From the NCBI GenBank assembly GCA_964559835.1, contig CAZLJE010000032.1:1-55694 (forward strand): a DNA stretch of 55,694 nt, in the 5' to 3' direction. How positions within the stretch are numbered: position 1 is the first letter of the stretch; the number at the start of each line of letters is the position of its first letter. Position numbers and translations under genes: made by a program. Shown here one piece after another: positions 40,951 to 49,074 of the stretch. Below the pieces are notes generated by a model that was not told the DNA's origin, made no database searches, and was given only the letters and a program-made list of their open reading frames with translations. Source of the stretch: DAISJI01 sp964559835. GTDB taxonomy: Bacteria > Acidobacteriota > Terriglobia > Terriglobales > Acidobacteriaceae.

Positions 40951-41206
40951 AGTGGGTCAGTTTTGGACGCTGGATGAGTTAGTGGGGCTGTTGGAGCATA
41001 ATGCGGCTTGAGGCTGTGGCATGACCACTTACACGTGTTCTGTTTGCAAACTGGAATTCCGCCGCCCCGAGCTTGCTCAGCAGTGTGAGGAATGGTGCCG
41101 CACTCACGATAGCTGCAATCTTGAGATTGGACGGCAGGCCGTCAATCGCGATTCAGCCGGATGCTGCGACTCACGTTTCGCTGAACAAGATTCAAACTGA
41201 CCCACT
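40951..41206. mobile_element. 256-bp element with 13-bp terminal inverted repeats
   Basis: AGTGGGTCAGTTT at 40951-40963 is exactly inverted at 41194-41206. Just outside both ends is the direct repeat AAAAACCTGG, offset by two or three bases, which may be a target duplication. Inside are a short C-terminal-like frame (GQFWTLDELVGLLEH then stop), which may be the relic of a transposase end, and a complete zinc-ribbon gene. It is probably a non-autonomous (MITE-like) element or a deleted insertion sequence. The family is not identified. Confidence 0.6.
41021..41200 (+). CDS. Small zinc-ribbon protein, 59 aa
   Basis: The frame runs from ATG 41021 to TGA 41198-41200, and its last codons overlap the right inverted repeat of the 256-bp element. 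The product begins MTTYTCSVCKLEFRRPELAQ, continues QCEEWCRTHDSCNLEIGRQA and ends with CCDSRFAEQDSN. CSVC and CEEWC with the following cysteine and histidine can bind zinc. Similar small proteins with a C..C then CEEWC..H.SCNLEI pattern are known in archaea and thermophiles (from memory), function unknown. The last 17 residues look like sequence read into the element end. Confidence 0.6.
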   Translation: MTTYTCSVCKLEFRRPELAQQCEEWCRTHDSCNLEIGRQAVNRDSAGCCDSRFAEQDSN

Positions 41207-41222
41207 AGAAAAACCTGGTGTG

Positions 41223-41330
41223 CTAGAAACCTGCGTTTCGCAGGCGCGGCAGCAGATCGGGTTGCCCGTCGCGCCGCATCATCCATCGCAGCGCCAGCAC
41301 GCCGATGGCGAGATAAAGAGAGCGGGCCAT
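41223..41330 (-). CDS. Possible small membrane-associated peptide, 35 aa
   Basis: The frame from the ATG at 41330 encodes MARSLYLAIGVLALRWMMRR followed by DGQPDLLPRLRNAGF. One hydrophobic segment of about 12 residues is seen. No ribosome site is convincing and the frame extends upstream without a good start, so this may be a fragment of a decayed gene. Confidence 0.25.
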   Translation of the reverse strand: MARSLYLAIGVLALRWMMRRDGQPDLLPRLRNAGF

Positions 41331-41610
41331 CTTGGACGGGCGCGGTGCAGGAACTTGTGCTGCACCGCGTCCACTTGGCCCACAGCTCAAAAGCTCTGCG
41401 CGCTCGTCTCCAACGCGCCCGGTCGTGTATTCCGCTGTTTTCAGAACCACCCCCGATAAGCGCAAGGTAGCGCTATTGCCGCCCTGAGTAAAGATGGCTT
41501 CCGTAACTACTCGGGTGCGTTACCTGAGTTTGCGGGCTGGCAGGGAAACGGGCAGGAGCGGCGCGGCGCACGACAGGCCGGCTGGAGCCAAGGTCGTCTC
41601 CGCCGCTGTA

Positions 41611-41649
41611 GCGCCCGAACGCATAGCGTGCCGGCGTGCGTTCGGGCGC
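41611..41649. repeat. Perfect 13-bp inverted repeat
   Basis: GCGCCCGAACGCA (41611-41623) is exactly inverted at 41637-41649 with a 13-base loop. No T-run follows on either strand. It may be a relic, a protein site or an RNA hairpin. Confidence 0.6.
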
Positions 41650-42211
41650 CGTCGCGCTACCCCTGCCCCCGGCCCACAAGTACGCGTTGGCGCGAGGCCA
41701 TGAGTCCCCGCACCACGCGCCTGTGCGCCCTCATTCGAATCCGATCCCCGACGCGTCCTACGGCTGCGTTCCTGGCCAAGCAGCCGCCCCCGAAGCGACG
41801 CGCCGGGGAAACTCGGTGTGGCCGGCGCGCGCCGCTCGCTCGATCTCCCGCATCGGCAATGACGCTTGGTCCTGCCACACCGAACTGTCGGGGCCCGCCC
41901 CAGCGACCGGCATGCGGACACAGGTACGTCGGCCCCTGCGAGTATTGCTGCACGCATACAACCACTGCTATCCCACGACAGCGTCCACGCAAAGCTGCTT
42001 GATTTGACCAACTTAACGACTCCCGAGCGGAAGATCATCTCGTTTGCAACCGATGACGCAGTTGCGGGATTCATCGCACTGTTGAATTCTTCAGCAGCAG
42101 CATCGATCAATCCCGTGCTGACTTTTGGTATGCGCTTGCGGCTCATTCACACGCCGGTTTTTCGCTTCGCGCGGCCACAAATGATCCAGCTCTGGTCACA
42201 AAAACCCTGAT

Positions 42212-42225
42212 GTGAGCCACATCAC
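42212..42225. promoter_or_regulatory. Crp/Fnr-type site with no assigned target gene
   Basis: GTGAGCCACATCAC matches GTGA-N6-TCAC perfectly, inside TGTGA...TCACC. It is about 430 bp upstream of the Fnr-like gene at 42654. No other convincing gene starts nearby. Confidence 0.4.
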
Positions 42226-42653
42226 CGATCAGTGTGACGTCGAACCGTACTGGTGAACATCGTGCCGTCTATGCCGATCGGCCCTTCGGCGTCTCGAAAA
42301 ACACAGGCCCGTTGCCTTCGGAGTTCCTGCCTATACCAAATCGGGACGCGATATAACGACAATTTCGTATCTTCACTAGTCGTCGCATTACGACGTTTTA
42401 GCCGCTGAAACTGCGGCCCTATGCATGTACGTCGTCCCGATGAGCCGGATCACATGCCGACCCCATCACTAACGATTACGTTAACGATGGACTTACGCCC
42501 GCGCCTGCTCGGGCCCACGCCGGCAGCGGCTTCGGAGCGGCCAGCACCCGATGTAACGCGCTTGCCTGCCCTCGTGGTGCTCGTTTTCGAACGACTGTTC
42601 GCCAAATCGCCATAAACCCGGGCATATGATTGTGCGTCACACGGGGGTGTGTT

Positions 42654-43376
42654 GTGTTAACACCGTATGGTCTGGACATCATAGAAAGTTGCTTCACTTG
42701 TAAGTTGCGCGCTGATCGCATTTTTTGCGACCTGCCCACTGCCGCTCTGCAATCGTTCGAATCCATCAAGTACGCCAGTGCCTATCCCAAGGGCGCGGTT
42801 CTTTTCGTCGAAGGACAGGCCCCGCGCGGCATTTTCGTGCTCTGCAAGGGTCGCGTGAAGCTGTCGATCTGCTCGACGGATGGCAAGACGCTCATCCTGA
42901 AGATCGCCGAACCCGGCGAAGTCCTCGGGCTGAGTGCGACCGTTTCCGGGAAGCCCTACGAACTGACTGCGGAAACCATCGATCCCTGCCAGGTGAACTT
43001 CGTCAAGCGCGAAGACTTCCTGCGCTTCCTCCGTGAGCACAGCGATGCATGCTTCCGCGTTGCCGAGCAGCTTTCGGAGAAGTACAACACCGCGTGCCAC
43101 GAGATCCGCTCCCTCGGGTTGTCGCATTCCGCCGCGGAGAAGCTGGCGAAGCTGTTGTTGGAGTGGAGTTCGAAGAACGGCGAAGCCGCGAAGCAGGAGC
43201 CGCGGCTGAAGCTTGCCCTGACGCATGAGGAGATCGCGCAGATGATCGGCACCTCGCGCGAGACCGTCACTCGTCTGTTTGCGGAACTGAAGAAGCGGCA
43301 GATCGTGAACGCCAAAGGTTCCACGCTGCACATCCGCAACAAGGCCGCGCTCAAGGCGATCGCCACCAACGGATGA
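42654..43376 (+). CDS. Fnr-like regulator with N-terminal cysteine cluster
   Basis: The GTG at 42654 is chosen because GGGGGTG lies just upstream, giving 240 residues. Cys13, Cys16 and Cys25 in SCFTCKLRADRIFCDLP could, with one further cysteine, bind a 4Fe-4S cluster as Fnr does, though the spacing differs (Cx2C-x8-C). The sensor domain has GAVLFVEGQAPRGIFVLCKG and GEVLGLSATVSGKPYE. The HTH has THEEIAQMIGTSRETVTRLF; its R-E-T-V-T-R recognition helix is of the Crp type and should read TGTGA. The paralogue downstream shares the sensor domain but lacks the HTH. Confidence 0.9.
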   Translation: MLTPYGLDIIESCFTCKLRADRIFCDLPTAALQSFESIKYASAYPKGAVLFVEGQAPRGIFVLCKGRVKLSICSTDGKTLILKIAEPGEVLGLSATVSGKPYELTAETIDPCQVNFVKREDFLRFLREHSDACFRVAEQLSEKYNTACHEIRSLGLSHSAAEKLAKLLLEWSSKNGEAAKQEPRLKLALTHEEIAQMIGTSRETVTRLFAELKKRQIVNAKGSTLHIRNKAALKAIATNG

Positions 43377-43497
43377 TATTTCGTTTCTGACCGGCGCGTC
43401 GCCTTCTGCGGCGTGCCGGCCCCTCTGACTGTCGTTCTTTTCCCGCCACAACGCAGCGTCGGAATTGTCTACCGGCGCGTCGCCATCACCCGGAGCG

Positions 43498-43511
43498 GTG
43501 ACTGCAATCAC
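43498..43511. promoter_or_regulatory. Crp/Fnr-type operator upstream of the HTH-less paralogue
   Basis: GTGACTGCAATCAC is a perfect GTGA-N6-TCAC site 35-48 bp before the start at 43546, close enough to overlap the promoter. Confidence 0.55.
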
Positions 43512-43545
43512 TGTATTGTCGCGCCAGTAGCGGTATCAACCGTAC

Positions 43546-44055
43546 ATGGAGTACGCGAACCATCACAGCTGCTTCCGTTGCGAACTGCGGCCCGACCGGA
43601 CGTTCTGCGACCTTCCCTTCGAAGCGCTGCAGGCGTTCGACTCCATCAAACAGCTCGCCTCCGTTCCTCGTGGCGCCACCCTGTTCAATGAGGCCAGGCA
43701 CGCGCGCGGTATCTTCGTCCTCTGCGAAGGGCGCGCCAAGCTCTCCATCACTTCCAAGGAGGACGGCGGCAAGAGGCTGATGCTGCGCGTCGCCGGACCA
43801 GGGGAAGTGCTCGGGCTGAGTGCGACCGTCTCCGGCAATCCGTACGAAGTCACGGCCGAGATGCTGGATGACGCACAGGTTGCGTTCATCCGCCGCAAGG
43901 ACTTGCTCCGCTTCCTCCGCGATCACCGGGAGGCTTGCCTGCAAGTCGTCTACCTGCTGAGCCACGATCTCCACTCCGCTTACGACCGGGTACGCACCAT
44001 CGGGCTGACGCATCCCCGACGCGCACGGCTTCATCACGTGCTGCGCGCCAACTGA
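43546..44055 (+). CDS. Fnr-like sensor protein without DNA-binding domain
   Basis: The 169-residue protein starts MEYANHHSCFRCELRPDRTF and is clearly related to the preceding gene product. Cys9, Cys12 and Cys21 keep the same Cx2C-x8-C pattern, and GEVLGLSATVSGNPYEVTAE is nearly identical. It keeps the sensor domain and dimer helix (VVYLLSHDLHSAYDRVRTIGL) and then ends with THPRRARLHHVLRAN, just where the HTH should begin. The open frame and a terminator right after argue for a settled short gene rather than fresh decay. It could form heterodimers that block the full-length regulator, or be a cluster-carrying sensor for another partner. Confidence 0.8.
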   Translation: MEYANHHSCFRCELRPDRTFCDLPFEALQAFDSIKQLASVPRGATLFNEARHARGIFVLCEGRAKLSITSKEDGGKRLMLRVAGPGEVLGLSATVSGNPYEVTAEMLDDAQVAFIRRKDLLRFLRDHREACLQVVYLLSHDLHSAYDRVRTIGLTHPRRARLHHVLRAN

Positions 44056-44079
44056 TCACGTTCGTAACGTACCGGCCGG

Positions 44080-44101
44080 CCGCCGCATCCGGCGGTTTTT
44101 T
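44080..44101 (+). terminator. Rho-independent terminator
   Basis: CCGCCG pairs with CGGCGG around a four-base loop (CATC), followed by six T. It ends the transcript of the HTH-less Fnr-like gene. Confidence 0.8.
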
Positions 44102-44197
44102 GCTTTAGACCCGCAGTTTTACTGTTTGTTCTCAACCTTCCCGAAATGGAACTGTGAGCGCCGGAGATGACGATTCGTGCACTCATCACCCCCAAAC

Positions 44198-44211
44198 GTG
44201 ATGTGGAGCAC
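44198..44211. promoter_or_regulatory. Near-consensus Crp/Fnr-type site upstream of the decaheme gene
   Basis: GTGATGTGGAGCAC differs from GTGA-N6-TCAC at one base and lies 91-104 bp before the start at 44302. Confidence 0.45.
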
Positions 44212-44301
44212 AGCCGAGTTGGACATCGATTAGCGATGCTACTAGCGCACTCCTGGGGGCCCGCGGGTCGGCTCCAAGAGCGTGCCTAGGAGCAAACAGC
44301 A

Positions 44302-45321
44302 ATGGATGAACTTAAAAATCATAAGCGGATCGCGATCGCCGTCGCTGCCGTCGCGCTGGTCATGCTCGCGCTCACCAGCGTCAGCTTCGCTGGCCAGCAG
44401 ACCAAGGCGGCTCAAGCGTCGGCGGTCAACGGCGATTACGTCGGCAGTGACGTCTGCGTCGGTTGTCACGAGGATCAAAATCGTCGTTTCAAGAACACGG
44501 TGATGGGCAAAGCCTTTGCCAAGCCCCACACCGCCGACGAAAAACTCGGATGCGAATCTTGCCACGGCCCGGGCAAAGCCCACGTGGAGGCCGGCGGCAG
44601 CAAGGAAACGATTCCCATCCGCTACGGCAAAGACACACACAACTCGGTCCAGGAACAGAACCAGTCTTGTGTGCAGTGCCACAAGAAAGGCAACCGGATG
44701 TTCTGGTCCGGGAGCCCGCACGAATCCCGCGGTATGCGCTGCGTTGACTGCCATAACATCAAGCAAAACCTGAAGACGTCGTTGGGCGGCGAAGCCTTCA
44801 TCTCTACCCGCGTCAGTGACGTAGGCAGCCTGGTCAAACCGGAAACCGAACTCTGCTTGACGTGCCACGAGATGCGCCGCGCGCAACTCCAGCGTTCTTC
44901 GCACATGCCTTTCCGCGAAGGCAAGGTCACCTGCTCGAGCTGCCACAACCCGCATGGCACGCCGAATCCGGCACAATTGAAACAGGCGACCATCAACGAG
45001 AACTGCTATAGCTGCCACGCCGAGCGGCGCGGTCCCTTCCTGTGGGCCCATCAGCCTGTCATGGAAAACTGCGACACCTGCCACGAGGCGCACGGTTCCT
45101 TCAACCCGCAGTTGCTGAAAGCCCGTATCCCCAGGCTGTGCCAGGAGTGCCACAACGAATTCGCGCACGGCACGGGCACCTATGGATACCCGCTGGGCAA
45201 CGTTTCCAATGCCGGACAGCCCATGGGCTACCCGGCCAAGTCCTTCAACCGTGGCTGTGCGAACTGCCACGCCAAGATCCACGGGTCTAACGCCCCGTCT
45301 GGAAAATTCTTCGTGCGGTAG
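44302..45321 (+). CDS. DmsE/MtrA-like periplasmic decaheme cytochrome c
   Basis: The 339-residue product has a signal span (IAIAVAAVALVMLALTSVSFA) and exactly ten CXXCH motifs: CVGCH, CESCH, CVQCH, CVDCH, CLTCH, CSSCH, CYSCH, CDTCH, CQECH and CANCH. Segments such as YVGSDVCVGCHED, VTCSSCHNPHGTP and GCANCHAKIHGSNAPSG are characteristic of the DmsE family, which includes MtrA and PioA. These proteins insert into an outer-membrane barrel and carry electrons across it. The MtrB-like barrel gene follows after 16 bp, completing a porin-cytochrome pair. No extracellular MtrC-like cytochrome is seen. Confidence 0.92.
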   Translation: MDELKNHKRIAIAVAAVALVMLALTSVSFAGQQTKAAQASAVNGDYVGSDVCVGCHEDQNRRFKNTVMGKAFAKPHTADEKLGCESCHGPGKAHVEAGGSKETIPIRYGKDTHNSVQEQNQSCVQCHKKGNRMFWSGSPHESRGMRCVDCHNIKQNLKTSLGGEAFISTRVSDVGSLVKPETELCLTCHEMRRAQLQRSSHMPFREGKVTCSSCHNPHGTPNPAQLKQATINENCYSCHAERRGPFLWAHQPVMENCDTCHEAHGSFNPQLLKARIPRLCQECHNEFAHGTGTYGYPLGNVSNAGQPMGYPAKSFNRGCANCHAKIHGSNAPSGKFFVR

Positions 45322-45337
45322 GGAGAGGAGAAGAGCA

Positions 45338-47983
45338 ATGAAAATCTTCAAGCTATTTGCGCTATGTGCACTGCTCGCGCTCCTGCTTGTTCCGATGGCG
45401 GTTTACGCCCAGGAACAGCCTACCGAGCGCGGCGTGGTGGAGTTTGGTTTTCGCGGCCTGACCGGCGACGTTTACGGCCGCACCACCTCCGGTTCCGTTC
45501 CGTTCAGCAATGGGTTCCGCCCCAATCTGTTGAACTCTGCCCTTAACACTTACAACGATTACAGGAATTCCTTCTACGTCCCGCGGTTCAATGCCCGGAT
45601 GGACAACATATTCGGGACCGACAGCTACCTCCATATCCAGTCCGTCAGCAACGGCTTTGGCTTCGAGGGCGGCGGGAGTCTCAGTCGAGACATGAGCGCC
45701 CTGGTCACCCTCGGACAGTACGGACACTACAAACTGCAATTCCGGTTCGACGAAACGCCCCACATCTTCAGCGGAACCACGCGCACGTTGTTTACGAGTG
45801 GTGGCAAAGGCATGTGGACCGTCAATCCGGCGCTGCAGGCCTCGCTGTTCGGGACCATTTGCGGCAGCGTGACCGGTACCGGCGCCTGCAAAACGGCGGG
45901 CACGGTAAGCGCGATCAACACCGCGGTCACCAACGCTGTGGCCGGCTCGCTCGTCTCAGGGGTCGGCGGAGCGCAGTACTTTACCCAACAGGAGAGCCGG
46001 AAGACGTACGGCGGGTCGATGAGTTTCAACATCACCCCCGACGTCAACATCTCTGCCCTGTTGTCGCGTGAGCAGCAGGTCGGTACCCGGCCCATCGGCT
46101 TCGTCATGGGCAACTCCTCGACCGGCTTCATCGCCGAGGCTCCGGAGATCATCGACTATTACACGAGCACAGTAAAGATCTTTACCGAGTTCGGGAAGAA
46201 GAACTGGGATGCCATGGTCGGATACCAGGGTTCGTTCTTCCAGAACAACGTTCCCAGTATGGTGGTCGCGAATCCGTTCTCTAACGTCTACAACCAGGTG
46301 ACATCGTCGATGTCGAGTTCGGTGGGTCCGGCTACGGGTCGCATGGACCTGTATCCCGACAATAGCTACCACCAGTTCGTCACCCAGGGCGCGGTCCAGA
46401 TCGGAAAGCACCTCGACCTGTTGGCCAACGTCACTCCCGGCTGGCTCTCCCAGAACGCGAGCTTCCAGCCCCTGACCACCAATACGTACCTGACGCAAAC
46501 TCCTCCGGCCAACTATCCCGCGTTCCTGCCGAAGTCGAGCCTCAATGGGCAAGTGGACACGCTGGCCATGAACTACACCGCCGTTCTCAAGGCGACCAAG
46601 GACTTCAAGCTGGTGGCCAAGTACTACCACTACAAGTACGACGACAACACCCCGGAAATGCTCGTGCGGCCAACCGTTGCCGATACGTCGTACCTGATCA
46701 GCAGTTCTTTCCACGGTTCGACAGCCGGATGCTTTGACCCGGTGGTGGGACCGAGCAGTGAGAACGTCATCAACTCTGCCTACACCTACTACTGTCCGAA
46801 TGAAGCCAGCTCGTTCACGAACCGGCTGTTCGATTTTGGTGGTACCTGGTTCTTCTCCAAGAAGAACTCGGTGAAGTTCGGATACCAGCGCGGCTGGAAC
46901 GACCGCACTCACCGCCAGGTGGAAGAGGACGCCGAGGATACGTTCTACGGTGCTGTAGACCTCCATCCGCGCAAGGACTTGACGCTGCGCATCTCCGGGC
47001 GGCACCAGAACCGTATGCCGCAAGGCGGTATCAACGCCTACGAGCTGGACCCAAGTAACGTCTACGCCCGCATGCCGGATCAATCCACGCGGCTACGCAA
47101 CCGCGGCGACGTCTCCCTGCAATGGGACGCCACGCAGCGGTTGAGTCTGTCGGCGTTCTGGGGCACGCTGCAGGACAATTTTAATATCCGCAGCAGCGTC
47201 AACAGTCTCACTCCCGTCGGCGACGCCACCACGAGTGCGGTGCTGATCGCCGGCACTAAACCGACGCCGATCTACGGGCCCTATTACGCCTATGGTTTGC
47301 TGAACACCATCGGACGTAATTACGGCGTCGATGCCAATTACGCTCTCACTTCGAACATCGTGCTCTTCGCCGAGTACGCGCGTGAGAAGAACACGGGCGC
47401 CATCATTCAGGGACGCGGGCTCAACACTGTTACCTGCACGAACGCCCCTTCGGCAGGCGGCAGCTCTTGCGATCCGATCAACGACCTGCTGACGGCTAAC
47501 AAAGATGTCGTGAACAGCTACTACGGCGGAATGGATATCACGACGAAGAAGGTCGACTTCAGCACGTATTACAGCTTGTCGGCCGTCCAGAGCTTCGTCG
47601 CCGCCGACGGCGTGAACTGCCAGATCGGCAACGGCTGGACCTCCGGCACCAGCTATTGCAAAACGCATTTCACGAACTGGGTCCTGGACACGGCTGCCAA
47701 TCCCGCGGTGAGCTTCGGATATCCGACAACCGTGAATCGGGTCCACGAAGTTGGCGTCATCGCCCGCTTCAAGTTGACGCAAAACTTCATTCCGAAATTC
47801 CAGTACACCTTCCGCCAGTTCGACAACAATGACTGGCAGACTGGCATCGTGAATCCCTATAGCTTCAACGTAGGAACCGACCCCACCAACGCAACATCTC
47901 TGAACAAAGCGCTCTTCCTGGGTGCGGACCAGCCGTCCTACCGGGCGCATGTCTTCACCGCAACGCTGGAATACCACTTCTAA
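45338..47983 (+). CDS. MtrB/PioB-like outer-membrane barrel of a porin-cytochrome conduit
   Basis: The ATG at 45338 follows GGAGAAGAGCA and gives 881 residues. The signal peptide is LFALCALLALLLVPMAVYAQ. The mature protein is a long run of amphipathic strands with aromatic girdles, for example HYKLQFRFDETPHIFSG, KNWDAMVGYQGSFFQNN, KSVKFGYQRG-like strands and FIPKFQYTFRQFDNNDW. It ends in EYHF. Length and gene order (after a decaheme) match MtrB/PioB, which sheathe the decaheme through the outer membrane. Barrel sequence diverges fast, so the family call leans partly on context. A strong terminator follows. Confidence 0.85.
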   Translation: MKIFKLFALCALLALLLVPMAVYAQEQPTERGVVEFGFRGLTGDVYGRTTSGSVPFSNGFRPNLLNSALNTYNDYRNSFYVPRFNARMDNIFGTDSYLHIQSVSNGFGFEGGGSLSRDMSALVTLGQYGHYKLQFRFDETPHIFSGTTRTLFTSGGKGMWTVNPALQASLFGTICGSVTGTGACKTAGTVSAINTAVTNAVAGSLVSGVGGAQYFTQQESRKTYGGSMSFNITPDVNISALLSREQQVGTRPIGFVMGNSSTGFIAEAPEIIDYYTSTVKIFTEFGKKNWDAMVGYQGSFFQNNVPSMVVANPFSNVYNQVTSSMSSSVGPATGRMDLYPDNSYHQFVTQGAVQIGKHLDLLANVTPGWLSQNASFQPLTTNTYLTQTPPANYPAFLPKSSLNGQVDTLAMNYTAVLKATKDFKLVAKYYHYKYDDNTPEMLVRPTVADTSYLISSSFHGSTAGCFDPVVGPSSENVINSAYTYYCPNEASSFTNRLFDFGGTWFFSKKNSVKFGYQRGWNDRTHRQVEEDAEDTFYGAVDLHPRKDLTLRISGRHQNRMPQGGINAYELDPSNVYARMPDQSTRLRNRGDVSLQWDATQRLSLSAFWGTLQDNFNIRSSVNSLTPVGDATTSAVLIAGTKPTPIYGPYYAYGLLNTIGRNYGVDANYALTSNIVLFAEYAREKNTGAIIQGRGLNTVTCTNAPSAGGSSCDPINDLLTANKDVVNSYYGGMDITTKKVDFSTYYSLSAVQSFVAADGVNCQIGNGWTSGTSYCKTHFTNWVLDTAANPAVSFGYPTTVNRVHEVGVIARFKLTQNFIPKFQYTFRQFDNNDWQTGIVNPYSFNVGTDPTNATSLNKALFLGADQPSYRAHVFTATLEYHF

Positions 47984-48004
47984 GCTTCACTCGCGCAAGA
48001 AGTT

Positions 48005-48036
48005 CGTGGGCGGCCATTCGGCCGCCCACGTTTTTT
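48005..48036 (+). terminator. Rho-independent terminator
   Basis: CGTGGGCGGCC pairs perfectly with GGCCGCCCACG over the loop ATTC and is followed by TTTTTT. It closes the decaheme/barrel operon. Confidence 0.9.
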
Positions 48037-48091
48037 GTCCGTCGATTGACCACATCGTTTAAATTAGGTTCTCGATCCACTCGGAGCCTAC

Positions 48092-49033
48092 ATGTCAGTT
48101 TTGAAGCGCGGTCTCTGTGCAGCGGCGGTCCTTTGCCTCGTCGCAACATTCGTACAACACGCTGGCGCATGGGGCGACATCGGCCACCTGCTCATCAATC
48201 GCACTGCCGCGGAGAAGATTCCCTCCTCGATGCCGCAATTCCTCAAGCAGGCCGCGGCTCGCATCGAGTACCTCGGACCCGAACCGGACCGCTGGCGCAG
48301 CCAGACCGAGGCTTCGCTGAAAAACGCGCAGGAGCCCGACCACTTCATCGACCTCGAGCGCGTCGCCGACATCCCGCAGCTTCCCGTTGGACGCTATGAC
48401 TTCTACCGTTTGGTCAATGGCAAGAAGGCCGCCGCCAAGAACCACGCCGACGATTTCGATCCCGACAAAGTCGGCCTTCAGCCCTACATCACCGCCGAGG
48501 TCTACGGCCGGCTCGTCGTCGCATTTCGCGAATACCGTCGTCTGCAAAAAGAGAACAAGCCCACCGATGCCGTCGAACAAAACGCCGTCTTATATGCCGG
48601 CTGGCTTGGACACTATGTCGCCGATGGAGCCAACCCGATGCATACGACGATCCAGTACAACGGGTGGGTCGGCGACAATCCCAACGGCTACACCACCGCC
48701 AAGGACTTCCACTACCAGTTCGAGAGCGGCTTTGTGCAACGCATCCAGCAGCAGTTGACGATCGCCGACCTGGTGAAAGACCCGATGCGCCTACAGAATC
48801 CATTCCAGGACTACGTCGCGTACCTGCGCGCCTCGAATGCTCTGGTGGAAAAGACGTATCAGTTGGAAAAAACGGGAGCTTTCAAGGACACCGGAACTCC
48901 GGAGGGACGCGAGTTTGTCCGCCAGCGTCTGGCCGCCGGTGCGCAGATGCTGTTGAACCTCTGGTTCACCGCGTGGGAAGAGAGCGCAGTCGCCCCGCCC
49001 GCGTATCACCCGCCGGCGGCATCCGGGAACTAG
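48092..49033 (+). CDS. Secreted S1/P1 nuclease-like zinc enzyme
   Basis: The 313-residue protein has a signal peptide ending at QHAGA, so the mature chain starts WGDIGHLLIN. An N-terminal tryptophan followed by G..GH is the hallmark of S1/P1 nucleases, whose first residue binds zinc. DHFIDLE near residue 92 and WLGHYVADGANPMHTT near residue 178 supply further histidine and aspartate ligands (GH...D...P.H), and FHYQFE follows. Family members cut single-stranded nucleic acids or phospholipids (the related PLC fold), so the substrate is open. It stands as a single gene. Confidence 0.8.
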   Translation: MSVLKRGLCAAAVLCLVATFVQHAGAWGDIGHLLINRTAAEKIPSSMPQFLKQAAARIEYLGPEPDRWRSQTEASLKNAQEPDHFIDLERVADIPQLPVGRYDFYRLVNGKKAAAKNHADDFDPDKVGLQPYITAEVYGRLVVAFREYRRLQKENKPTDAVEQNAVLYAGWLGHYVADGANPMHTTIQYNGWVGDNPNGYTTAKDFHYQFESGFVQRIQQQLTIADLVKDPMRLQNPFQDYVAYLRASNALVEKTYQLEKTGAFKDTGTPEGREFVRQRLAAGAQMLLNLWFTAWEESAVAPPAYHPPAASGN

Positions 49034-49074
49034 CCCAATGATAGAAGGTAGAATGTTTTCTGCCGAGGTGGCGT

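Larger units (their letters stand above)
41331..42600. other. Gene-poor GC-rich region, probably decayed
   Basis: Frames are open on both strands because of base composition, but none has a recognisable domain, a good start or natural amino-acid use. Noted structures are the perfect 13-bp stem at 41611-41649 and a GTGA-N6-TCAC site at 42212. It separates the 19-heme operon from the two Fnr-like genes. Confidence 0.4.

Noticed and set aside
40817..41011. 64-aa plus-strand frame ending GLLEHNAA
   Set aside because: It starts outside the 256-bp element and crosses its left end. Only the last residues look protein-like, possibly a transposase relic.
41520..42146. 208-aa minus-strand frame with a possible operator upstream
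   Set aside because: Arginine/serine/alanine-rich composition typical of GC-driven chance frames, and no domain. The nearby GTGA-N6-TCAC site is noted but does not make it a gene.
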